Below are positions 53,814 through 61,340 of a stretch of 64,000 nt of DNA, one piece after another (the first letter of the stretch is position 1; every line of letters starts with the position of its first letter). Below the pieces are notes generated by a model that was given only the letters and a program-made list of their open reading frames with translations, ran no database searches and was not told the DNA's origin. The DNA lies in NCBI GenBank assembly GCA_036635475.1, contig JAVWQH010000002.1, positions 18,448 through 82,447 on the forward strand, written 5' to 3'. Made by a program: the position numbers and the translations under genes. The stretch is from JAHHUA01 sp036635475 (GTDB lineage Bacteria; Bacillota; Clostridia; Oscillospirales; Ruminococcaceae).

Positions 53814-55931
53814 ATGAACTTATCTTCAAAATCAAAGAAAAAAGTCAAATCTTTTAAGACAAAATCAATGTTGGTTTTAGGCGGTTCAATAGCAATTATG
53901 TTTGCAATTATGGGACTTTTAATTATTCTGTACACAGGAGCTAATTTTTCTTCCAGTGAAACAAAAATTATTCAAAATTCTAATAATTCAGTCAAAGCAG
54001 AAATAGGAAAATACTTCACAAAATATACTTCAATCGTTGAACAAATGGCAACTGACCAAAGTGTTGTTGCGTTCGCTGAAACAATGCACAAAGGCGATAA
54101 TCCAATGACTAATGCTAACTATAACAATGTTATGAATATGCTAAAAGCAAGTGCAAACATTGACACTCAAAATATATTGACTGTTTATGTTTCTGCTAAT
54201 AATGCAAGTAAATGTATTGATAATGTTGGTTGGATTTCCGAAAGCGACTACGACGTTACAACTCGTGAATGGTATACCGCAGTCACAACAGGCAAGACAT
54301 TTATAAGTGAGCCATATCAAGATGCAAGTACTGACAGTGTTGTTGTTTCAATTGCAACACCTGTTAAGAATAATTCAGGTAAAATTGTTGGTGTTGCTGC
54401 AACTGATATTGACATTACAACTCTTAATGCTATGGTTTCATCAAAAATCCTTGGGGAAAAAGGCTACTATATTTTACTTTCATCAGATGGAACTATTTTA
54501 AGCCATAATAATAGCGAAAATCTTATGAAAAAATTGCCAGACGCAGGATATAACAAAGATATGCTTGATGTTGCCGATAAAATGGACGGCAAATTGTACA
54601 AAACAAATGACAATTCAATTAAATCATATGTATCTTGTGTTGGAATTGACGGAACAGGTTGGAAAATAATTTCAAGTTTACCGGAAAATGAATTTAATAA
54701 GAACGTATATTCAGTTGTACTTGTTCTAATTGTAATGTTCATAATAATTTTTGCATTGCAAATTCTATTAATATATGTAATTATCACCGGTATGACAAAG
54801 CCATTAATTAAACTTTCAAATATTACTCAAGAACTTGCTGAAGGAAAATTGGATGTCAACATTGATATTAAGTCAAATGATGAAATTGGTGTTTTAGCTG
54901 ATTCTTTGAGAAATCTTGTTAGCAGATTGAAAGAATATATCAATTATATTGATGAAATATCCGATGTTTTGGTTAAAGCTGCTGATGGTGAGTTGAGATT
55001 AAGACTGAAATATACATATGATGGCGATTTCAGAAAAGTAAAAACATCGTTGACCAATGTTTTAGCAATGCTCAATAAAACAATTAGCGAAATTTCCACA
55101 GTTTCTTCTGAGGTTTCAACAGGTTCAGAACAAATTGCCTCAGGTGCACAAAACTTAGCGCTTGGAGTTACAAATCAAGCACAAGCCGTTGAAAGTGTTT
55201 CAAAAACAGTTGAAGAAATTGATGAAAAGTCTAAGAATAATGCAGAAAATAGTGGTAAAGCAATGGGATTCTTTGATGAAGTTGCAAAAGAAATTAATTC
55301 TTGCAACACAAGTATGGAATCTATGATTGAAAATATGAGAGAAATTAACAGCTCATCTGAAAATATCGGAAAAATAATAAAGGTAATTGAAGATATTGCA
55401 TTCCAGACAAATATTTTGGCACTTAATGCCGCTGTTGAAGCTGCAAGAGCAGGTGAGGCAGGAAAAGGATTTGCCGTTGTTGCTGATGAAGTTAGAAATC
55501 TAGCATCAAAGAGTGCTGAAGCTGCTAAAAACTCAACTCAGCTAATTCAAGCATCTATGACAACTGTTGCTACTGGTGTTGAAAAGAGCAATACAATAGC
55601 TAATGCAATCAGTGACATTGCAAAGAGAGCTGATGAAGTAAGCATACTCATTAAGAATATTTCAGATTCATCTGCTAAACAATCTGACTTGACAAAAGTT
55701 GCAGTTGAACAAGTAGAGCAAATTTCAATGGTTGTTCAAACTAACTCAGCAACTGCTGAAGAAAGTGCCGCAGCGGCTGAAGAGCTCAGTGGTCAATCAC
55801 ATATGCTAACAGATTTAGTTAAGACATTTAAGACAGATGAATCAGCCTCTGATGTATCATCATCAAGTATTTCAAAGTCAAAAACTTTAAATATCAGAGA
55901 TAATAGTTCATTTAGTAACAGCAAATATTAA
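53814..55931 (+). CDS. methyl-accepting chemotaxis protein with dCache sensor
   Basis: A 705-residue chemoreceptor: TM1 about 20-44, an extracellular dCache_1-type sensor about 45-297 (TTREWYTAVTTGKTFISEPYQDASTDSVVVSIATPV is characteristic), TM2 about 300-325, HAMP about 326-380, a second linker, and the cytoplasmic signalling domain about 430-680, with the tip AFQTNILALNAAVEAARAGEAGKGFAVVADEVRNLA. The sensor often binds amino acids or other small ligands; the ligand here is not known. It has its own ribosome site TGGAGGG and follows a 230-bp AT-rich interval with a near-perfect dyad at about 53693-53716. No other che genes are in the window. Confidence 0.95.
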   Translation: MNLSSKSKKKVKSFKTKSMLVLGGSIAIMFAIMGLLIILYTGANFSSSETKIIQNSNNSVKAEIGKYFTKYTSIVEQMATDQSVVAFAETMHKGDNPMTNANYNNVMNMLKASANIDTQNILTVYVSANNASKCIDNVGWISESDYDVTTREWYTAVTTGKTFISEPYQDASTDSVVVSIATPVKNNSGKIVGVAATDIDITTLNAMVSSKILGEKGYYILLSSDGTILSHNNSENLMKKLPDAGYNKDMLDVADKMDGKLYKTNDNSIKSYVSCVGIDGTGWKIISSLPENEFNKNVYSVVLVLIVMFIIIFALQILLIYVIITGMTKPLIKLSNITQELAEGKLDVNIDIKSNDEIGVLADSLRNLVSRLKEYINYIDEISDVLVKAADGELRLRLKYTYDGDFRKVKTSLTNVLAMLNKTISEISTVSSEVSTGSEQIASGAQNLALGVTNQAQAVESVSKTVEEIDEKSKNNAENSGKAMGFFDEVAKEINSCNTSMESMIENMREINSSSENIGKIIKVIEDIAFQTNILALNAAVEAARAGEAGKGFAVVADEVRNLASKSAEAAKNSTQLIQASMTTVATGVEKSNTIANAISDIAKRADEVSILIKNISDSSAKQSDLTKVAVEQVEQISMVVQTNSATAEESAAAAEELSGQSHMLTDLVKTFKTDESASDVSSSSISKSKTLNIRDNSSFSNSKY

Positions 55932-55952
55932 TTAAAAAGTTAAGTGCATACA

Positions 55953-55990
55953 AAAACAGGACAGCAGTTATTATGACTGCTGTCCTGTTT
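55953..55990. terminator. bidirectional intrinsic terminator
   Basis: AAACAGGACAGCAGT / ACTGCTGTCCTGTTT arms, between the chemoreceptor gene and the convergent metal transporter operon. Confidence 0.9.
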
Positions 55991-55998
55991 AATTTGAA

Positions 55999-56835
55999 CT
56001 AATTTTGGATAGGGGATTGGAATTTTAATCTAAAATATTGTATAGTCTGTGCCGCTGCATAAGAGGCAACCGATACAATAATTATCATAGCCCCAGAGGG
56101 TAAATCGAATGTATAGGAAAAATATATTCCGGAAAAGCAGAATATAATTCCCAAACCAATTGAAATAAGCATACGATTTTTGATATTGTTGGAAAATATT
56201 TCGGCAATAGCTGCCGGCGCTGTCAAAAGAGCAATAACCAGAATTATTCCGGCAACTCTTATTAAAACAACAACGGTCAATGCAACCATAACAAGCAATA
56301 AATATTCTAAAAATGTTGTTTTAATTCCAACTACTTTTGAAAATTCCTCATCAAATAGGTACACTTTCCAATCGTTATAGAACATCAAAATTAAAAATGC
56401 AGCAGCAATTGTGATGACAAACATAATCTTGATATTTCCACTAGTAACCGATAGAATATTTCCAAAAAGGTATGAGTTCATATCAGGGGGATAACCGGGC
56501 ATCATCGCTACAAATGCAATTCCGAGTGCCATTCCAAGTGACCAGAAAAGTGCAATTACAACGTCTGATTTTGCACCGCCTTTACGTTTGACAAAACCTA
56601 TTCCAAACGCAGCGGCAACTGAAAACAGAACCGCTCCCAACATAGGTTCAAAACCTAAAAGATATCCCAATCCAACACCGCCGTATGCTGTGTGAGCAAT
56701 TCCACCGCTCATCATAACAAGCTTTTTTTGAACTATAATAACTCCAATCATTCCACAAACAACACTTGCCAAAATTGAGGCAACAATCGCATTTTGTAGG
56801 AATTTATAGGTAAAAACTGCTTCTAACATTGGCAA
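55999..56835 (-). CDS. znuB: metal ABC transporter permease (ZnuB-type)
   Basis: A 278-residue ABC-3 family permease with about eight hydrophobic segments. GGIAHTAYGGVGLGYLLG (about 44-61), YNDWKVYLFDEEFSKVVGI (about 152-170) and VVLIRVAGIILVIALLTAPAAIAEIFSNN are the hallmarks of zinc/manganese uptake permeases. It starts 13 bp inside the ATPase gene, so it is translationally coupled. The preceding binding protein and the Fur-type regulator make zinc the likeliest metal. Confidence 0.9.
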   Translation of the reverse strand: MPMLEAVFTYKFLQNAIVASILASVVCGMIGVIIVQKKLVMMSGGIAHTAYGGVGLGYLLGFEPMLGAVLFSVAAAFGIGFVKRKGGAKSDVVIALFWSLGMALGIAFVAMMPGYPPDMNSYLFGNILSVTSGNIKIMFVITIAAAFLILMFYNDWKVYLFDEEFSKVVGIKTTFLEYLLLVMVALTVVVLIRVAGIILVIALLTAPAAIAEIFSNNIKNRMLISIGLGIIFCFSGIYFSYTFDLPSGAMIIIVSVASYAAAQTIQYFRLKFQSPIQN

Positions 56836-57596
56836 TCGCCTCCATTGTGTTCGTGCAAAACTCTGTGTGGAACCCCATGTGCGATTAAATCAACAGGGCA
56901 ACCATATAGTTCATTTACAACTTTTTCATTAAATTCAGGTTCGCCATGATAAACTAATTTCTCATTCAAACAAGCTATTGATTTAACTGTTGATGAAATT
57001 GCAGTCATATCATGAGTTATCAAAACAATTGTCATTTTCTTGTTGAGCTTTTCTAAAAGCTGAAAAATTGCATTGCGTGAGGCGGGGTCAACGCTTGCAG
57101 TAGGCTCGTCCAAAAACAAAATTTGTGGCTCTGTTGCAAGGGCTCTTGCTATCAAAAGGCGTTGAAACTCTCCTCCGGAAAGCATTGAAATCTGCCTATT
57201 TGCTAAATCATCTATCCCAACAAATTCCAGTTTTTCATGAGCAATTTTCTTGTTTTCAGCAGAATATCTGAAAAATGGGTGCAAACTGCCTTTCATCATT
57301 CCTGTCATAGCAACTTCTAAAACGGAGATAGGGAAGCTCTTATCAACATCAGAAAATTGTGAAACATAGCCGATTTTCTTACGATTTTTTTCAATATCTT
57401 CCCCATAAACCAGAATTTTGCCTTTGGTTTTAGGAATAATCCCTAAAATTGCTTTGACTAATGTTGATTTGCCGCCGCCATTAGGTCCCATTATACCCAG
57501 AAAATCTCCCTCGTTTATGGTTAAATTAACATCAGTAATTGCGGGGTGCTGTCCATAATGAACAGTTAAATTTTCAATTTCGATTGCTTTTATCAT
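56823..57596 (-). CDS. znuC: metal ABC transporter ATP-binding protein (ZnuC-type)
   Basis: A 257-residue ATPase with Walker A GPNGGGKST (about 36-44), Q-loop IGYVSQFSDVD, signature MLSGGEFQRLLIARAL (about 137-152), Walker B ILFLDEPTASVDPASR (about 158-173) and H-loop LITHDM. The C-terminus holds a His/Cys-rich tail (HGVPHRVLHEHNGGDCQC), which could bind zinc. It overlaps the binding-protein stop by one base (TAATG) and the permease by 13 bp. Confidence 0.92.
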   Translation of the reverse strand: MIKAIEIENLTVHYGQHPAITDVNLTINEGDFLGIMGPNGGGKSTLVKAILGIIPKTKGKILVYGEDIEKNRKKIGYVSQFSDVDKSFPISVLEVAMTGMMKGSLHPFFRYSAENKKIAHEKLEFVGIDDLANRQISMLSGGEFQRLLIARALATEPQILFLDEPTASVDPASRNAIFQLLEKLNKKMTIVLITHDMTAISSTVKSIACLNEKLVYHGEPEFNEKVVNELYGCPVDLIAHGVPHRVLHEHNGGDCQC

Positions 57597-58468
57597 TAAT
57601 TCATAGCCTCTTTCATAGTTTGAGCCATCAATCTTAAATTTTCAATATAATTTTCAGCTAATGGAGAAAGCATTATAGTTCTTCCGCCAATTTCCTCAGC
57701 AAAAGCCTTAGATTGGCTACTGTCAATTTCTGCTTGATAAAAGATTACTTTGATATTTTCTTTTTTGGCAAAGTCTATCATTTCTGCTAAATGTTTTGCA
57801 GTAGATTCCTTGCCCTCTTCTTCAAGTGCATACATTTCTATTCCGTAATCTTGTGCAAGATATCCAAAAGCTGGGTGAAATACAATTATTCTTTTGTTGG
57901 TGATTTCCGACAATATTGTTGACATTTCCTCATCAATGCTCTTGAGTTCTTCTAAAAATTTATTTGCGTTTTCTTCATATATTTTAGCATTTTCGCTATC
58001 TATAAGGGATATTTCTTTTACGATTACTTCTACCATAACCGCTGCACGTTTTGGAGAAACCCAAATATGCGGGTCACGACCTTCGCCTATTTTAATATCG
58101 TCATATTTTTTTGCTACTTCTTTTTCAAGATAAATAATCTGAGTTTTTTGGGCAACGTTTGGTAAAACATTTGCCTCTTCTGTTGGAACTCCGATAGAAA
58201 AATAAATCTTTGCCTTAGAAAATTCTTCTTTTTCTTTTGGAGTTGGCTCATAATTTTCAGGACTGTTTCCGGGAGGAATTATTGTTATAACCTCCATATT
58301 ATCGCCGCAAACCGCTTCAACAAAGGATTTAAGTGGGGGAATTGCCACAGCAATGATTGGCTTTTGGCTTGAAATTTCTTTTGATTTATCCTGATTTTTA
58401 CATCCGCTGAATGACAATACTGCTAAACTTGTTAACAGCAACAAAACGAGTTTTTTACTTTTAAACAT
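57596..58468 (-). CDS. znuA: metal ABC transporter substrate-binding lipoprotein (ZnuA-type)
   Basis: The ATG at 58468 follows GAAGGA and opens a lipoprotein signal, MFKSKKLVLLLLTSLAVLSFSGC (Cys23 lipidated), so the longer frame to 58504 is not used; 290 residues. The mature protein is a cluster A-I/TroA-type fold: metal ligands likely in DPHIWVSPKRA (about 127-137), FHPAFGYLAQDYG (about 193-205) and the final Glu/Asp region. The usual His-rich loop of ZnuA is short. Zinc is favoured by the regulator, though manganese cannot be excluded. First gene of a three-gene operon with a palindrome over the promoter. Confidence 0.88.
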   Translation of the reverse strand: MFKSKKLVLLLLTSLAVLSFSGCKNQDKSKEISSQKPIIAVAIPPLKSFVEAVCGDNMEVITIIPPGNSPENYEPTPKEKEEFSKAKIYFSIGVPTEEANVLPNVAQKTQIIYLEKEVAKKYDDIKIGEGRDPHIWVSPKRAAVMVEVIVKEISLIDSENAKIYEENANKFLEELKSIDEEMSTILSEITNKRIIVFHPAFGYLAQDYGIEMYALEEEGKESTAKHLAEMIDFAKKENIKVIFYQAEIDSSQSKAFAEEIGGRTIMLSPLAENYIENLRLMAQTMKEAMN

Positions 58469-58490
58469 TACAATTCCTTCTTTAACAAAA

Positions 58491-58549
58491 AATCTAATTT
58501 GCAAACTACTTGCAAATTAGATTTTAACACAATTATTTCTATTTGTAAA
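58491..58549 (-). promoter_or_regulatory. znuACB promoter with a perfect 14-bp-arm palindrome (candidate Zur operator)
   Basis: On the minus strand TTTACA (58544-58549) and TAAAAT (58521-58526) are 17 bp apart. The inverted repeat AATCTAATTTGCAA (58491-58504) and TTGCAAATTAGATT (58510-58523), with a 5-bp spacer, begins within the -10 box and runs through the start site. A repressor bound there would block transcription. The Fur-family gene just upstream is the obvious candidate. Confidence 0.65.
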
Positions 58550-58566
58550 TATCAAAATGTAAATTT

Positions 58567-58986
58567 CTACATATTTTCTTTTTCTTTGCAACTTTTGCAT
58601 TTGCCATACAAAATCGACTTATCACATCTGATATCAAAACCGTGACTTTGGGTAATATGATCCATTAGTTCATTCATAAATTCACAGTCCAGATGAATAA
58701 CTTTTCCACAAGTGGAACATTGCAAATGAAGATGTTCGTGACAGAAAGAATTTTCTCCAACATAGCGATATGTCGATTTTTTCCCTGTATCATCAGTGTA
58801 TTTTGAAATTAAACCTTGCAAAACAAGCTTATCAAGATAACGATAAATAGTGGTTAAATTAACGGAATTATCATTTCTCTCCAAATATTCACTTATTTCG
58901 GAAACAGTCACAGTTTTGTCAGAGTACTCTTGCAAGAAATCAAGTATCATCTGCTTTGATTTTGTATTATAGCCGCCACTTCTCAT
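58567..58986 (-). CDS. Fur-family metalloregulator (Zur-like)
   Basis: The ATG at 58986 follows GGAGG, so the upstream extension to 59082 is dropped; 139 residues. The winged-helix domain (about 1-80: SKQMILDFLQEYSDKTVTVSEISEYLERND, NLTTIYRYLDKLVLQGLISKY) is followed by the dimerisation/metal domain with HEHLHLQCSTCGKVIHLDC (about 82-100) and the structural zinc pair CDKSILYGKCKSC. This is Fur-like. It lies next to znuACB, which suggests the Zur member, although sequence alone does not separate Zur from PerR or Fur. Confidence 0.88.
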   Translation of the reverse strand: MRSGGYNTKSKQMILDFLQEYSDKTVTVSEISEYLERNDNSVNLTTIYRYLDKLVLQGLISKYTDDTGKKSTYRYVGENSFCHEHLHLQCSTCGKVIHLDCEFMNELMDHITQSHGFDIRCDKSILYGKCKSCKEKENM

Positions 58987-59099
58987 AGTATTTCCTCCAA
59001 AACTTGAAATATAACAATGGGTATATTTTAACACAAAATTCAAACTTTTAACAGGGAAAAACAAAAAATTATTCAAATTCAACTGAAATGTAGAGGATA

Positions 59100-59717
59100 T
59101 TATAAATCTTTTTTTCTGTATATATTAATGGACAAGAAAATTGAAATAATATTTATCAAAATAACTGCAATTACTATTAAAAATTCGCCCCATATACCAT
59201 TTAAAAAGCTGAATAAATCAAATATGGTATTGTTAAGTGTAATCATAAATGTGGATATCGCAATTATTATAACAGGAAAAATGAACATTAATATTCTTGA
59301 TTTTTCAGTACCATATTTAAAAGTCAGGGGCAAATTAAATGATATAAAAGTTGTGCCTAATAGTCCAAAAACAAAGGCACTTTCAAAAAGGTTTTTTACA
59401 GGATTTTTAAATATAAATGAGATAGCAAATATAATAATTGATGCAATTAAAAGGGAAACGAATATGCAAATATACCCGAAAATATATTTTGAAAGAACAA
59501 TTTCTGCTCTCTTATATGGCAACATCGCCGCATATCTATCCCATTTACTGCGTTCATCATAGGCTAAAGCGGTTATAGGCAGCATTGACGCAAGAACCAC
59601 TACAAACATTAAAGATGAGGCATCGTGCTGTATCAATATAAAAATAAGAGCAATTATTAAATATCGGCTTAATTGGCTCATTGTGGTATACAAATCTTTT
59701 ATTATTAAACCCTTCAT
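59100..59717 (-). CDS. ABC-2 type transporter permease
   Basis: A 205-residue membrane protein with about six hydrophobic segments (roughly 18-34, 36-54, 78-102, 110-130, 140-160 and 175-198). The start MKGLIIKDLYTTMSQLSRYL is typical of the small ABC-2 permeases that follow YtrA-type regulators. It overlaps the ATPase stop by one base. It forms an exporter with that ATPase. Substrate unknown; relatives often relate to cell-wall stress or antimicrobial peptides, an inference. Confidence 0.85.
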   Translation of the reverse strand: MKGLIIKDLYTTMSQLSRYLIIALIFILIQHDASSLMFVVVLASMLPITALAYDERSKWDRYAAMLPYKRAEIVLSKYIFGYICIFVSLLIASIIIFAISFIFKNPVKNLFESAFVFGLLGTTFISFNLPLTFKYGTEKSRILMFIFPVIIIAISTFMITLNNTIFDLFSFLNGIWGEFLIVIAVILINIISIFLSINIYRKKDL

Positions 59718-60565
59718 TATTTTTTACCTCCTTTGACGATGAATAATATAATTTCTTCTATTGAAGCGTTTTCTACATTGAATTTTGAAGAAATTAAATC
59801 TCTTCTTACAAGAGCCTCAATGGAATAATCGGTTTTTTTCACACCAACAATAACATCGGATTGCAAATCTTTCAGCTCTTCTTCTGTGGGGTGAATTATG
59901 CCATATATTTCCTTTAATTTGTCCTTTTCTTCGCAAATCATAAGCTTTCCTTGATGTATAAAAGCAATATAATCGCATATTTTTTCAAGGTCGCTTACAA
60001 TATGCGAGCTAATCAAAATTGAATGTGTTGTGTCAATTGTAAATGCGTTAAATATATCTAAAATTTCATCACGAATAATCGGGTCTAATCCGCCTGTAGC
60101 CTCATCAAGTATCAATAATTTTGCATTGTGGGAAAGTGCAACAGCGGTGGTTAATTTCATTGTCATACCTCTTGAATAATCCTTTATTCGTTTATCAAGT
60201 GGCAGTGAAAACTGTTTTAAATATGAAAAATACGTAGTTTCATTCCAATTTTTATATGTGTTTTTCATAATTACATTGACGTTTTTGGCATTCATTACCT
60301 CAGGAAAGTTTGCCTCATCAAGCACAACACCGATATCGTCCTTAATTATGTCAAAATCAGGGTCAGTATTGTTTTTACCCATAACAAATATTTCGCCGTT
60401 ATCTGCTTTAATAGCGTTCATTATAAGCTTGATTGTTGTGCTTTTTCCTGCACCGTTTTCGCCTACAAGCCCCATAATACAGCCAGATGGCAATGTTAGG
60501 TTAAAATCTTTCAATTCAAAATCTTTGTAAGACTTTGAAACATTTTTTATTTCGATAGCGTTCAT
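59717..60565 (-). CDS. ABC transporter ATP-binding protein (exporter type)
   Basis: A 282-residue ATPase with Walker A GENGAGKST (about 36-44), signature YSRGMTMKL (about 132-140), Walker B LLILDEATGGLDPI (about 151-164) and H-loop SSHIVSDLEKICD. After the ATPase fold, about 70 further residues include LKDLQSDVIVGVKKTDYSIEALVRRDL. It starts one base after the GntR stop. The arrangement GntR-ATPase-permease is that of YtrA-type drug or wall-stress exporters. Confidence 0.92.
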   Translation of the reverse strand: MNAIEIKNVSKSYKDFELKDFNLTLPSGCIMGLVGENGAGKSTTIKLIMNAIKADNGEIFVMGKNNTDPDFDIIKDDIGVVLDEANFPEVMNAKNVNVIMKNTYKNWNETTYFSYLKQFSLPLDKRIKDYSRGMTMKLTTAVALSHNAKLLILDEATGGLDPIIRDEILDIFNAFTIDTTHSILISSHIVSDLEKICDYIAFIHQGKLMICEEKDKLKEIYGIIHPTEEELKDLQSDVIVGVKKTDYSIEALVRRDLISSKFNVENASIEEIILFIVKGGKK

Positions 60566-60566
60566 T

Positions 60567-60935
60567 TTACTCCTCCAACATTCTAATCATTTTAATTAAA
60601 TCTTCATATGATAAATTACAATTTTTTGCAAGTTTTGAAATTTCCGATAGATAAAATTCAATTTTTTTGAGATTGTTCTCTCGAATTAGTTCAACATTTT
60701 GATTAGCAACAAAACAGCCTTTGCCAGCAACTGAATTAATAAATCCGACTTTTTCAAGTTCGTCATATGCTCGTTTAGTTGTTATAACGCTAATTCTCAA
60801 GTCTTTTGCTAAAGTTCTGATTGAGGGAAGAACGTCGCCACTTTCAAGTTCGCCCGATATAATTTTGTTTTTTATTTGCGAATATATCTGTTCATAAATA
60901 GGCAGGTTGCTCGAGTTGCTAATTACGATATTCAA
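60567..60935 (-). CDS. GntR-family (YtrA subfamily) transcriptional regulator
   Basis: The start at TTG 60935 follows AGAGGTGA and opens with NIVISNSSNLPIYEQIYSQIKNKIISGEL, a typical YtrA beginning; the open frame to 60956 runs through the ribosome site. The protein is 122 residues: wHTH about 8-70, with VLPSIRTLAKDLRISVITTKRAYDELEKVGFI (about 34-65), and a short C-terminal helical part for dimerisation, without the large ligand domain of other GntR proteins. It likely represses the exporter operon. A direct repeat in the promoter is a possible operator. Confidence 0.9.
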   Translation of the reverse strand: MNIVISNSSNLPIYEQIYSQIKNKIISGELESGDVLPSIRTLAKDLRISVITTKRAYDELEKVGFINSVAGKGCFVANQNVELIRENNLKKIEFYLSEISKLAKNCNLSYEDLIKMIRMLEE

Positions 60936-60965
60936 TTTATCACCTCTTTTAAACAATAACCGTTA

Positions 60966-60999
60966 ATATACAGTATATACAGTTATTCGATTTTGTCAA
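60966..60999 (-). promoter_or_regulatory. GntR operon promoter with tandem direct repeat
   Basis: Two adjacent copies of the 9-mer ATATACAGT (60966-60974 and 60975-60983, plus strand) lie below a TTGACA on the minus strand (60994-60999), where the -10 would fall. A repressor such as the GntR protein could bind there. The exact -10 is unclear. Confidence 0.45.
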
Positions 61000-61079
61000 T
61001 ATAAAAATAAAAATTTCCTTGAAATATATAATTGAATTTGTCAATAATATAATAAATCTAATCAATATAGTATTTTAAG

Positions 61080-61108
61080 TTGACAAGACCCTCTAATTAT
61101 GTCATAAT
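61080..61108 (+). promoter_or_regulatory. promoter of the mgtE transcript
   Basis: TTGACA (61080-61085) and CATAAT (61103-61108) with 17-bp spacing. This places a transcript start near 61115 and a leader of about 225 nt before mgtE. Confidence 0.7.
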
Positions 61109-61144
61109 ATAGTTTAGAGTTTAGATTAATAATTTTAAATTATT

Positions 61145-61320
61145 GAGAGGTGAGCATGATTGGACAGTAGTTGCGGTCGAAGTTGTAACTATTATAAATT
61201 TGATACGATTAGTTCCTTATGCTCAAATTTCAAAGAGTATATGCTTTTTTAACATATACTTGCTTTGTTGTTGATATTTTTAAGGACTGTCGTATCGCAA
61301 AAATGATACGGCAGTTTTCT
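61145..61320 (+). promoter_or_regulatory. mgtE leader with attenuator
   Basis: The leader holds three hairpins. The first, GAGCAT/ATGCTC (61152-61157 with 61219-61224), covers the ribosome site of the short leader frame. The second is AGTATATG/CATATACT (61236-61243 with 61253-61260). The third, ACTGTCGTATC/GATACGGCAGT (61286-61296 with 61305-61315), with four T, is an intrinsic terminator just before the mgtE ribosome site. GATACGA (61202-61208) can instead pair with TCGTATC (61290-61296) as an antiterminator. It does not resemble the M-box riboswitch by eye. The signal, perhaps magnesium, is inferred. Confidence 0.5.
61160..61252 (+). CDS. putative 30-residue leader peptide upstream of mgtE
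   Basis: A TTG start 6 nt after GAGAGGTGA opens a 30-codon frame (MDSSCGRSCNYYKFDTISSL..., ending KEYMLF) with cysteines at positions 5, 9 and 21. The stop codon falls in the loop of the second leader hairpin. The ribosome site and stop position are what a translation-coupled attenuator would need. A competing ATG three bases upstream gives only MIGQ. The peptide could also act itself. Translation is unproven. Confidence 0.4.
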   Translation: MDSSCGRSCNYYKFDTISSLCSNFKEYMLF

Positions 61321-61340
61321 GCCTTTTAGGAGGTTACTTG

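Noticed and set aside
61115..61320. M-box (ykoK) magnesium riboswitch at mgtE
   Set aside because: The leader lacks the recognisable M-box core sequences by eye and contains a translated-looking short frame; a covariance model is needed to settle it.
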